57,546 nucleotides of DNA from JAFTYR01 sp964571375 (GTDB taxonomy: Bacteria > Pseudomonadota > Gammaproteobacteria > Burkholderiales > Burkholderiaceae_F), in contig CAZNBL010000005.1 in assembly GCA_964571375.1 (NCBI GenBank), positions 1 to 57,546 of the forward strand, read 5' to 3'. A model generated the notes under the pieces. It did not search any database. It was not told where the DNA came from and worked only from the letters and a program-made list of their open reading frames with translations. The translations under genes and the position numbers were made by a program. This document shows positions 1-7,720 of the stretch, one piece after another. Numbering within the stretch: the first letter of the stretch is position 1; each line of letters starts with the position of its first letter.

Positions 1-123
1 GGCCGCGCCATGCTGCGTATTTCCTCTTTTACGCTTCCGCATGCTCTGGTACGCGTCATGATCGCCGAACAGCTCTACCGAGCCTGGTCCCTGCTGCATA
101 ACCACCCGTATCACCGAGCTTAA
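1..123 (+). CDS. rlmH: RlmH, 23S rRNA pseudouridine-1915 N3-methyltransferase (C-terminal end only)
   Basis: The frame is open from the first base and ends at TAA 121-123, giving the last 40 residues. The tail reads LYRAWSLLHNHPYHRA, which is the characteristic C-terminus of the SPOUT methyltransferase RlmH (ending in a HPYHR-type motif). The enzyme methylates N3 of pseudouridine 1915 in helix 69 of 23S rRNA, on assembled 70S ribosomes. The start and the SAM-binding knot lie outside the window. Only 6 bases separate it from maf, and rlmH-maf is a common betaproteobacterial pair, so the two are probably co-transcribed. Identification rests on the tail and the context. Confidence 0.85.
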   Translation, partial: GRAMLRISSFTLPHALVRVMIAEQLYRAWSLLHNHPYHRA

Positions 124-129
124 AAAAGC

Positions 130-765
130 ATGGAACACATCGATTTTTATCTCGCCTCGGGTTCTCCGAGAAGACGCTCACTGCTGACCGATTGGGGTTA
201 TCAGTTCAAGGTTCTGCGCCCTGAAGCAGGCGAACCGAGTGTTGAAGAAGTTCAAAGTGACGGTGAATCCGCACTCGACTATGTCAGACGCCTCGCACGC
301 GAAAAGGCGCTTTGCGGCCGTGAAATTCTCCGTTTGAGAAGAATCGAGGAACTTCCCGTTCTCGCCTCCGACACCATCGTTGTCTTGGAAGGCGAAGTTC
401 TTGAAAAACCTCTTACGGAAGATAGGGCCCGCGCTTTCTTAAAGCGTCTTTCCGGCTCTTCCCACCAGGTCTACACGGCAGTTGCCTGCACCGACGCTCA
501 GGGCGGCATCATTGAGGACATTTCAATCTCCACCGTTTACTTCCGTAAACTCGAAGACGAGGAAATCGACAGCTATGTTGCAAGCGGCGATCCGCTCGAC
601 AAAGCCGGCGCTTACGGCATTCAGGGCAAAGCCGGAAGTTTCGTTCTTTCCATTACCGGCAGTTATACCGGCATCATGGGTCTGCCGATCACGGAAACGG
701 CACTGCTTTTAAAGAAAGCCGGCATTCCGATTTTCCGTGCGGACGACGCTGACCGCCATCATTAA
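130..765 (+). CDS. maf: Maf-family nucleoside triphosphate pyrophosphatase (YhdE type)
   Basis: A 211-residue Maf protein. It has the N-terminal phosphate-binding motif SGSPRR at residues 10-15, the catalytic acidic motif ASDTIV with Asp81, and DKAGAYGIQG at 157-166. That last motif is typical of the YhdE branch, which hydrolyses dTTP, UTP and modified pyrimidine nucleotides, rather than the YceF branch. The family role is housecleaning of non-canonical nucleotides, and overexpression of some members blocks septation. It lies 6 bases after rlmH and 9 bases before pdxY, so the three genes look like one operon ending at the terminator near 1666. Length is normal for the family (about 190-210). 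Confidence 0.93.
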   Translation: MEHIDFYLASGSPRRRSLLTDWGYQFKVLRPEAGEPSVEEVQSDGESALDYVRRLAREKALCGREILRLRRIEELPVLASDTIVVLEGEVLEKPLTEDRARAFLKRLSGSSHQVYTAVACTDAQGGIIEDISISTVYFRKLEDEEIDSYVASGDPLDKAGAYGIQGKAGSFVLSITGSYTGIMGLPITETALLLKKAGIPIFRADDADRHH

Positions 766-774
766 TTCATCATC

Positions 775-1638
775 ATGCCTCAGTTCGTACTTTCCATTCA
801 GTCGCACGTGGCTTACGGCTACGTCGGCAATACTGCAGCTGTATTCCCCCTGCAGCTTCTCGGTTATTCGCCGATTGTCATCAATACGGTGCAGTTCTCC
901 AACCACACCAATCACCCGACCACTCGCGGTATGGTGTTCACCGGAGACCATATCCGCGACGTAATTCTCGGCATCCGTGAAAGAGGTCTCATGCCGAAGA
1001 TTCAGGGGTTGCTTTCCGGATACTTGGGTGACGTCGCTATGGGCGATATCGTTCTGGAACTTGCACACGAAATTAAGCGTGCCAACCCGGAAGCCGTCTG
1101 GTGCTGCGACCCGGTTATGGGCGATACGGACTCCGGCATTTTTGTGCGACCCGGTATTCCCGAATTCATGAAGGCCAACTTCCTGAACGGTTTGGCCGAC
1201 ATTACAACTCCCAATCAGTTCGAACTCGAACTTTTAAGCGGTCGCAAGATGCAATCTCGCGAAGATGCTGTCGCTACCGCACGCGATCTTTTCTGCTCCA
1301 AAGGTTGCAAAGTTGTCTTTGTCACCAGCCTGAGAACACCGGACGTGGAAAACGACCGCATCGAAACACTTGCTGTTACCGCAGACGAAGCCTGGACGGT
1401 CAGTACCCCGTTCCTTCCGCAGGATCCGACCCCGAAAGGTCAGGGCGACGTATTTGCTTCGATCGCTTTCGGTACCTATCTGCAAAAGAAAGATCCGAAA
1501 CTTTCGCTCGAACACGCCACCGCCACGCTTTTCGGTCTCGTCAAGAGTTCACCGCTCGGCAGTCTCGACCTTCCGCTTATCGACGATCAGAAGGACATCC
1601 TGACCCCGAGAGAATGGTTTACCGCAATCAAACTCTGA
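775..1638 (+). CDS. pdxY: Pyridoxal kinase PdxY
   Basis: A 287-residue ribokinase-superfamily kinase that phosphorylates pyridoxal to pyridoxal 5'-phosphate in the vitamin B6 salvage pathway. PdxY features seen are SIQSHVAYGYVGN at residues 7-19, the substrate-side region around QFSNHTNH, CDPVMGD at 111-117, and the anion-hole/catalytic motif GQGD at 222-225 with Asp225 as the base. Length matches E. coli PdxY (287). It is the last gene of the rlmH-maf-pdxY group and is followed by a strong hairpin terminator. PdxK is the main alternative, but the N-terminal motif favours PdxY. Confidence 0.93.
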   Translation: MPQFVLSIQSHVAYGYVGNTAAVFPLQLLGYSPIVINTVQFSNHTNHPTTRGMVFTGDHIRDVILGIRERGLMPKIQGLLSGYLGDVAMGDIVLELAHEIKRANPEAVWCCDPVMGDTDSGIFVRPGIPEFMKANFLNGLADITTPNQFELELLSGRKMQSREDAVATARDLFCSKGCKVVFVTSLRTPDVENDRIETLAVTADEAWTVSTPFLPQDPTPKGQGDVFASIAFGTYLQKKDPKLSLEHATATLFGLVKSSPLGSLDLPLIDDQKDILTPREWFTAIKL

Positions 1639-1665
1639 ACGTACACCCGATGAAATCGAACACGG

Positions 1666-1692
1666 AGCGGCCTACGGGCCGCTTTTGTTTTA
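1666..1692 (+). terminator. Rho-independent terminator after pdxY
   Basis: Arms AGCGGCC (1666-1672) and GGCCGCT (1677-1683) close a TACG loop and are followed by TTTTGTTTT. A second small hairpin, ACCCC/GGGGT at 1692-1707, follows directly and is also trailed by T residues. Confidence 0.85.
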
Positions 1693-1817
1693 CCCCGTTT
1701 TTGGGGTTTGGCGTGTTCGCATTAATGGGTTATCGTTAAAGTTTCGGGCGTTGATAAATGCCTATCCGATTCCGGCCGCACCTGTCGGCCCCTATACCCC
1801 GTCTTGGGAGCAAAAGC

Positions 1818-3131
1818 TTGTCCACAACATTCAAAAATTTAAATTTAGCCCGTGAAATCACCCCTAACCTGGAAGAAGCGGGCTTTGAGGTGCCTACACC
1901 GGTTCAGCTTGCCTCTGTACCGCTCGTTCTCGAAGGACATGACCTGCTTGCCGCCGCTCAGACGGGTACAGGTAAAACCGCAGCCTTTGTCCTGCCGCTT
2001 GCAACACTGCTGTTGAAAAAGAAGATCAAAGGAACTTCAGGCAAGCCGGCCGTACTGATTCTTACACCGACCCGTGAACTTGCCGCTCAGGTTCTCGAAA
2101 CCGTCGAAATGCTCTGTAAAAACACCGGCATCTCCGGCGCAGTTGCCTTCGGCGGCGTCAATATCAACCGTCAGATCGATGCCGTCAAAAAAGGCGTTGA
2201 TTTCCTTGTTGCGACTCCGGGGCGCCTCCTCGATATCATTCAGCGACGCGCTCTCACGCTCGACGATACGCACTACCTCGTCCTCGACGAAGCCGACCGA
2301 ATGCTCGACATGGGCTTCATCCACGATATGAAGCGCATCTTCCGCTTAATGCCGCAGAAACGTCAGACCTTGCTTTTCTCGGCTACTTTCTCGGGTGAAA
2401 TCCGCTCGCTTGCCGCCTCGCTTCTCAACGATCCGGCCGAAGTCGATATTTCTCCGAACCGCGATGCAGCCCTTGTACGTCAGACCTTCTACAGCGTGCC
2501 TAAACTGCGTAAAAGAGACGCACTGCGCGACCTTATCGTCGACAACCGCTGGGATCAGGTTCTTGTTTTCACGCGTACGAAACACGGAGCAGACCGCCTG
2601 ACCAAACAACTCGCCAAGGACGGTATCGACGCAATGGCGATCCACGGTGATAAGACTCAGGCAGCGCGCACCAGAGCGCTCGACGCTTTTAAAGCGCACA
2701 CATTGAGCGTTTTGGTTGCAACCGATATTGCCGCCCGCGGCATTGACATCGAACAACTCCCGCAGATCGTGAACTACGAACTGCCGCAACAGGCAGAAGA
2801 TTACGTTCACCGTATCGGCAGAACAGGCCGGGCCGGCAACGCGGGCGAAGCTATTTCTTTGGTAAGCCCGGATGAGACCGCTCAGTTCAAAGCAATCGAA
2901 AAATTCTTAAAGAAAAAAATCGAGCTGAGCGCCTTCCCGGGTATTGAACTGCCGGATCCCTCCGATGAAGGTACCGCCGAAGACGAAGAGGAAACAAAAA
3001 AGCACCGAAGAGGTCCCCGCAAGTCCTCCTTCTCTGCTACAAAGAAGGACTCGAAGCCGCAAAGAGCGTTTTCGAGATCAAGACACGGCGTGTCAAAAAA
3101 CAGAAAAGCACCGAAAACAAGTGCTGGCTAA
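1818..3131 (+). CDS. rhlE: DEAD-box ATP-dependent RNA helicase, RhlE type
   Basis: An ATP-dependent RNA helicase with the Q-motif region (FEVPTPVQ), Walker A AQTGTGKT, PTRELA, DEAD within LVLDEADRMLDMGF, SAT within LFSATFS, and HRIGRTGRAG. A basic, Lys/Arg/Ser-rich tail of about 50 residues follows and probably helps RNA binding. RhlE helicases act in ribosome maturation and RNA turnover. An upstream ATG at 1758 is open in frame, but the extra 20 residues do not resemble RhlE. The TTG at 1818 has GGGAG 7 bases upstream and yields the usual start LSTTFKNLNL, so I prefer it (437 residues). SrmB or DbpA are less likely, since the core and tail look like RhlE. Confidence 0.88.
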   Translation: MSTTFKNLNLAREITPNLEEAGFEVPTPVQLASVPLVLEGHDLLAAAQTGTGKTAAFVLPLATLLLKKKIKGTSGKPAVLILTPTRELAAQVLETVEMLCKNTGISGAVAFGGVNINRQIDAVKKGVDFLVATPGRLLDIIQRRALTLDDTHYLVLDEADRMLDMGFIHDMKRIFRLMPQKRQTLLFSATFSGEIRSLAASLLNDPAEVDISPNRDAALVRQTFYSVPKLRKRDALRDLIVDNRWDQVLVFTRTKHGADRLTKQLAKDGIDAMAIHGDKTQAARTRALDAFKAHTLSVLVATDIAARGIDIEQLPQIVNYELPQQAEDYVHRIGRTGRAGNAGEAISLVSPDETAQFKAIEKFLKKKIELSAFPGIELPDPSDEGTAEDEEETKKHRRGPRKSSFSATKKDSKPQRAFSRSRHGVSKNRKAPKTSAG

Positions 3132-3160
3132 TTAACTTCTTAGAGATAGGGATAGTTCAA

Positions 3161-4258
3161 ATGCAACCCGATTTAAACAGCGCAGAAGTAGCCGCCGGCT
3201 TCTCTCTTGAAGACATCAACATTAAGTCCTTCTCGCCGATGCCCACTCCGAGCGAGATCAAAGAGCGCTTTCCGCTCTCCGAAGCTGCCGCCAAGACCGT
3301 AGCCGAGGGCCGTCACACCATCAAGAATATTCTTGACGGAACCGACAAGCGTCTCATGGTCATCACCGGCCCCTGCTCGATTCACGATCCGGTCGCCGCC
3401 TTGGATTACGCACGTCGCTTAAAGACTCTTGCCGACCAAATCAAAGAAACCACCTACGTGGTGATGCGTGTTTATTTCGAAAAGCCCCGTACCGTTACCG
3501 GTTGGAAGGGCTACATCAATGACCCGGAAATGGACAATACCTTCCGTATGGATCAGGGTATGGCCCGCGCCCGTGAACTGATGATGCAGATCAACGAACT
3601 CGGTCTGCCGATCGCAACCGAAGCACTCGATCCGTTCTCTCCGCAGTACCTCGGCGAACTCGTCAGCTGGTATGCCATCGGTGCCCGTACCACAGAAAGC
3701 CAGACACACCGTGAAATGGCAAGCGGTCTTTCCGCACCTGTCGGATTCAAAAACTCCACCGACGGTCTGCTTGATGCTTCGATCAACGCCATTCAGGCCA
3801 GCCGCAAGACTCACTACTTCCTGGGTCTGAGCGAAGACGGCAGATCCTCCATCATTCAGACTCGCGGCAATCAATATAGCCATCTGGTTCTCAGAGGCGG
3901 TGGCGGACGCCCGAATTTCGATACCGTAAGCGTTATGCTCGCTGAAAAAGCCCTTGAGAAGGCCGGTCTTCCCAAGCGTATCGTGATCGACTGCTCTCAC
4001 GCCAACAGCATGAAGGACCCGGCACTTCAGCCGTTCGTGCTCCGCGACTGCATCACACAGATCATCAACGACAATCAGTCGATCTGCGGTGTCATGCTCG
4101 AAAGCAACATCAACAGCGGCAGCCAGAAGATCCCGGCCGACCTCTCCGAGCTTAAGTACGGCGTGAGCGTTACCGACGCCTGTATCGATTGGGAAACCAC
4201 CGAGCACATCCTTCGCGTCACTCACAGAAGACTGCTCGACAAGAAACTCAAGGATTAA
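3161..4258 (+). CDS. aroF: 3-deoxy-7-phosphoheptulonate (DAHP) synthase, class I, AroF-like
   Basis: A 365-residue class I alpha DAHP synthase, condensing phosphoenolpyruvate with erythrose 4-phosphate as the first step of the shikimate pathway. Conserved blocks are GPCSIHD (metal-binding Cys), VYFEKPRT, WKGYINDP, GARTTESQTHREMASGLS, VGFKNSTDG, DCSHANS (metal-binding His) and GVSVTDAC. The THREMASGLS and ATEALDPFSPQYLG blocks are closer to the Tyr-sensitive AroF than to AroG, so feedback by tyrosine is likely but inferred. A second, AroG-type paralogue sits at 28922. The gap to rhlE is only 29 bases and holds no leader peptide or attenuator, unlike the paralogue. Confidence 0.9.
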   Translation: MQPDLNSAEVAAGFSLEDINIKSFSPMPTPSEIKERFPLSEAAAKTVAEGRHTIKNILDGTDKRLMVITGPCSIHDPVAALDYARRLKTLADQIKETTYVVMRVYFEKPRTVTGWKGYINDPEMDNTFRMDQGMARARELMMQINELGLPIATEALDPFSPQYLGELVSWYAIGARTTESQTHREMASGLSAPVGFKNSTDGLLDASINAIQASRKTHYFLGLSEDGRSSIIQTRGNQYSHLVLRGGGGRPNFDTVSVMLAEKALEKAGLPKRIVIDCSHANSMKDPALQPFVLRDCITQIINDNQSICGVMLESNINSGSQKIPADLSELKYGVSVTDACIDWETTEHILRVTHRRLLDKKLKD

Positions 4259-4261
4259 GCC

Positions 4262-4606
4262 ATGCGTACTCTCCTAGCCGCGTTCATCGTCCTGCTGCTT
4301 GCAGGTTGCTCCACACAGAGCAATATTCGTAACGGATTCCAGGCGCACACCGAGCGCTCCGAGCTGGATCCTCTGATCGATGCTCCGCTTCGAATGCAAA
4401 CCGTCTGCAAGGGAACCACCCTCTTTGCGCCGGGTGCTTCGCTCGCAGGCTTCTCGTTCGAATGCAGCGATCTTGACGTTGTTGCCACACTGAACGAACT
4501 CCGCGATGCCGGCTGGAGAGTTGAAAAAATGTCGATCGGTGATACCGTCATCAGCGATGATGTCAGCGGTGCACCGCTCACCTGCACTCTGCGCAAGGTT
4601 TACTGA
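4262..4606 (+). CDS. Small putative lipoprotein of unknown function
   Basis: A 114-residue protein that starts 3 bases after the DAHP synthase stop. It has a lipoprotein signal peptide: basic MR, a hydrophobic stretch LLAAFIVLLL, then lipobox LAGC with Cys at residue 16, followed by STQSN. Residue +2 after the Cys is Ser, which favours outer-membrane sorting. The mature part is about 100 residues with two further Cys residues in mid-protein and one near the C-terminus, so disulphides are possible in the periplasm. I recognise no domain. Co-transcription with the DAHP synthase is likely from spacing, but that says little about its role. Confidence 0.7.
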   Translation: MRTLLAAFIVLLLAGCSTQSNIRNGFQAHTERSELDPLIDAPLRMQTVCKGTTLFAPGASLAGFSFECSDLDVVATLNELRDAGWRVEKMSIGDTVISDDVSGAPLTCTLRKVY

Positions 4607-4640
4607 CGCGTTGTAATTACTACTTTTTAAGAGCACAAAC

Positions 4641-6437
4641 ATGACGGCAGCCGACCGCTTACAGGCGCTGCGCGAGTACATGCGGCAGCAGAATCTTGCT
4701 GCCGTTATTGTTCCGACAGCAGATACGCATTTATCCGAATATCTCGACAGACACTTCAAACTCATCCCCTATCTTTCCGGTTTTACCGGTTCGGCAGGTA
4801 CGCTGGTTATCACTGAAAACCGAGCTGCGCTTTGGACCGATTCACGCTATTGGGAACAGGCTGCCGCTCAGCTCAACGACGGCATTATTCTTATGAAGGA
4901 CGGCGATGCCGACACTCCCGATGAAGTCGAGTGGCTTGCCGATCTGCCCCCCGAAGGAGACGTCGGAGCTGACTCCTCTCTTTTCAGCAGCAAAGCATGG
5001 AAAAAACTTTCCGAACGCGTATGCCGAGAACTTAACGCAACTCTTCGCAATGCCGATCCCGCATCCGTCTGGTCCGAACGCGTCTCTCAGACGTTCTCAG
5101 AAATTTACGAACATACGGTCTCTCCGAGAAGCCGAAAAGAAAAGCTGAGCGCTGTTGCTGAAAAAATCCGAACCTTAGGCGGCGACGCTCTCCTCTTGGC
5201 GTCACTCGACGATATCGCCTGGGTGATGAACCTTCGCGGAAGCGACATTCCGCACACACCGGTTTTCTATTCGTATGCGCTCGTCCGCAGCAGCGGAGAG
5301 GCTGAACTCTTCGTCAAAGAAGACCGGGTATCCTCCGAACTTGCTGAAAAACTTGCTTCCGACGGCGTAACACTGCGCTCCTACGGCGCTGTGCAACAAG
5401 AAATCTCAGCTCTGAAAGAAAGCAACTCTGTTCTGCTTTTTGATCCGACTGAAATCAATGCAAAACTTGCCGATACCGAAGGCATCCGAACCAAGGAAAT
5501 CACATCTCCGATCATTCTTCTCAAGGCCTGCAAAACACCGGAAGAAATCGATCTCATCGCTCGTTCGATGGAACTCGACGGCGCCGCACTCGTACGCTTT
5601 TTCTGCTGGCTTGAGACTGCTAAAGAAAGCGGCAAAGAAACCGAACTTTCCGTTGCAGCAAAACTTCTCGAATACCGTCAGGCAATGCCGGGATTCACCG
5701 ATGTGAGCTTCGATACGATCGCCGCATTCGGACTCAACGGCGCCCTTCCGCACTATCAGGCTACGGAAAAACAGTTTTCCGAAATCCGAGGCGACGGATT
5801 CCTCCTGATCGATTCGGGCGCACAGTTCCCGGGCGGCACTACGGACATTACAAGAACTATACCGGTCGGTGCTGTCACGGACGAGATGATTCAGGACTAT
5901 ACCGCCGTACTTCGCGGTCATATCCGTCTGGCAACGGCTAAGTTCCCGGAAGGCATTTCCTCCCAGGCAATCGATGCCATCGCTCGCGAACCGCTTTGGA
6001 ATCTCCTTTGTGACTACGGTCACGGTACCGGTCACGGCGTCGGCTTTTTCCTGAACGTCCACGAAGGTCCGCAGAGAATCAGTTATCCGAGATTAAACGG
6101 CAAAGATGCGACCGTCAGGGCAGAAACTGCGATGAGAGTCGGTATGGTCACAAGCGATGAGCCCGGACTCTATCGTCCCGGCCGCTGGGGAATCAGAATT
6201 GAAAATCTGGTCGCCAACGAAGCCGCAGGCTCCTCCGAATTCGGCAGTTTCCTGCAATTCAGAACGCTCACGCTTTGCCCGTATGAACTATCCTGCTGCG
6301 ATACATCGAAACTTCTTCCCGATGAAAAAGCATGGCTCAACGCCTATCACGAAGAGGTTCGTACAAAGCTCTCGCCTTTCTTTGCCGATGAACCCGAAGT
6401 TCTCGGCTGGCTGATAAACAAAACACATCCGATTTAA
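4641..6437 (+). CDS. Aminopeptidase P-family (Xaa-Pro) metallopeptidase, M24B
   Basis: A 598-residue, three-domain M24B peptidase of the long aminopeptidase P type: two creatinase-like N-terminal domains (WTDSRYWEQA; later DDIAWVMNLRGSDIP) and a C-terminal pita-bread catalytic domain. Metal ligands are visible in DSGAQFPGGTTDITRT (two Asp), HGTGHGVGFFLNVHEGP (His) and the Glu residues of SDEPGLYRPGRWGIRIEN. The family releases N-terminal residues preceding proline from peptides in the cytoplasm, with two Mn or Zn ions. This long form (about 600 residues) resembles eukaryotic XPNPEP1-type enzymes more than the 440-residue E. coli PepP. A clear terminator follows. Confidence 0.88.
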   Translation: MTAADRLQALREYMRQQNLAAVIVPTADTHLSEYLDRHFKLIPYLSGFTGSAGTLVITENRAALWTDSRYWEQAAAQLNDGIILMKDGDADTPDEVEWLADLPPEGDVGADSSLFSSKAWKKLSERVCRELNATLRNADPASVWSERVSQTFSEIYEHTVSPRSRKEKLSAVAEKIRTLGGDALLLASLDDIAWVMNLRGSDIPHTPVFYSYALVRSSGEAELFVKEDRVSSELAEKLASDGVTLRSYGAVQQEISALKESNSVLLFDPTEINAKLADTEGIRTKEITSPIILLKACKTPEEIDLIARSMELDGAALVRFFCWLETAKESGKETELSVAAKLLEYRQAMPGFTDVSFDTIAAFGLNGALPHYQATEKQFSEIRGDGFLLIDSGAQFPGGTTDITRTIPVGAVTDEMIQDYTAVLRGHIRLATAKFPEGISSQAIDAIAREPLWNLLCDYGHGTGHGVGFFLNVHEGPQRISYPRLNGKDATVRAETAMRVGMVTSDEPGLYRPGRWGIRIENLVANEAAGSSEFGSFLQFRTLTLCPYELSCCDTSKLLPDEKAWLNAYHEEVRTKLSPFFADEPEVLGWLINKTHPI

Positions 6438-6451
6438 GCGGATAAGCCTCT

Positions 6452-6480
6452 GGCGCAGTTATTAAGACTGCGCCTTTTTT
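6452..6480 (+). terminator. Rho-independent terminator after the aminopeptidase gene
   Basis: Stem GGCGCAGT/ACTGCGCC around a short AT-rich loop, followed directly by six T residues (6475-6480). Confidence 0.88.
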
Positions 6481-6598
6481 ATACCCGAGTCGTTTTACTT
6501 GGATATATCCCTTAGACATCAGTACTTTTTTGTTCTGTGAAAAAGGATTTTTGCGCTATCCTCACATTGGATAAAAAGATTCTTTGACAGAGCATAAG

Positions 6599-7693
6599 AT
6601 GCGTTTCCCTCAGATCACATGGCTTGTCCTCGGCTCCGCAATTCTGGCAACAATGCTGACCGGTTGCGGTGATAAACAAACTGCAAAGAAAAACGATGCA
6701 CCTATCCCGGTGCGGACCATGACTGCAGAAGCAACCTCGCAACCCTACTGGGCGGATGTTTTCGGGCAGACGGAAGGCAGCGCCGCTCTCCTGGTCTATC
6801 CTCAGATTTCCGGCCCCGTCATCAAGCGCAATTACACCGAAGGTAAACCGGTAAAGAAGGGCGACGTACTCTTTACGATCGATCCGGAACCCTTCCAGGC
6901 AGCCTACGACAGTGCCCGCGCCTCGGTTCTGCAGGCAAAAGCCACGTATGAGAAAGACGTCAGAGAAGCCAAACGCTACGCCGAACTTTGGAAGGCAAAG
7001 GCTGTCAGTCAGAAGGAATACACCGACACTCAGTCGGCAATGAAAATCTCGGATGCCAACCTAAAAGCAGCAAAAGCTAAAGAAAAAGAGGCTTCTATTG
7101 CTCTCGGCTACACCAAGGTCCGAGCCGCAGCCGACGGCATTGCCGGTCGCGCACTGGTCAATCCCGGCACCTTGGTTTCTGCCCACAATACCCAGCTCAC
7201 AGACATCACACAGGACAACGATTTAAAGGTTCGCTTCTCCGTGAGCGACTATGAACTCCACGGCTTCACCCTGACGGAAAACACTGCTGTCGAAGTGCAC
7301 AACAGCAACTTAAAGCAGCCGGTTAAAGGAAAAATTGACTTTGCCGCGACACAGATCGACCCGCAGACCGGTACCCGCTCGCTCAGCGCAAAACTCGATA
7401 AGAGCGAACTGTTACCAGGCCAATATGTCACAGTTCGCGTCATTCTCGGTATGGAACCGAACGTCTTCCTGGTGCCGCAAAGCGCAATCCGACAGCTTTC
7501 CGACGGCAACTACTCCGTCTACGTGATCCGTAACGGTCTTGCTCGCACCCAAAACGTCTCTGTCGGCCGCTGGATCGGCAAAAACTGGATCGTCACCGAC
7601 GGCATCAACCCCGGAGACGAAATCATTCTCGATCAGATCCAAAAACTCAAGGACCGCAGGGCGGTTGTCAAAGCATCTGCTTCAAAGCAGTAA
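6599..7693 (+). CDS. RND efflux periplasmic adaptor (membrane fusion protein), AcrA/MexE type
   Basis: A periplasmic adaptor lipoprotein that links an inner-membrane RND pump to an outer-membrane channel. It has a signal peptide with lipobox LTGC, a biotinyl-lipoyl half-motif region (IKRNYTEGKPVKKGDVLFTIDP), a short alpha-hairpin (YDSARASVLQAKATYEKDVREAKRY onward), the second lipoyl half (YTKVRAAADGIAGRALVNPGTLV) and a beta-barrel/membrane-proximal part. A TTG at 6584 is open five codons upstream, but ATG 6599 gives a more normal signal sequence (MRFPQITWLV). The pump gene follows after 27 bases. No regulator gene is adjacent. Substrates cannot be read from the sequence. Confidence 0.88.
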   Translation: MRFPQITWLVLGSAILATMLTGCGDKQTAKKNDAPIPVRTMTAEATSQPYWADVFGQTEGSAALLVYPQISGPVIKRNYTEGKPVKKGDVLFTIDPEPFQAAYDSARASVLQAKATYEKDVREAKRYAELWKAKAVSQKEYTDTQSAMKISDANLKAAKAKEKEASIALGYTKVRAAADGIAGRALVNPGTLVSAHNTQLTDITQDNDLKVRFSVSDYELHGFTLTENTAVEVHNSNLKQPVKGKIDFAATQIDPQTGTRSLSAKLDKSELLPGQYVTVRVILGMEPNVFLVPQSAIRQLSDGNYSVYVIRNGLARTQNVSVGRWIGKNWIVTDGINPGDEIILDQIQKLKDRRAVVKASASKQ

Positions 7694-7720
7694 GAATCAA
7701 ACAGCAAAGGAGCAGACGCC

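Noticed and set aside
3132..3160. Attenuator for the first DAHP synthase
   Set aside because: The gap to rhlE is 29 bases, too short for a leader peptide plus terminator.
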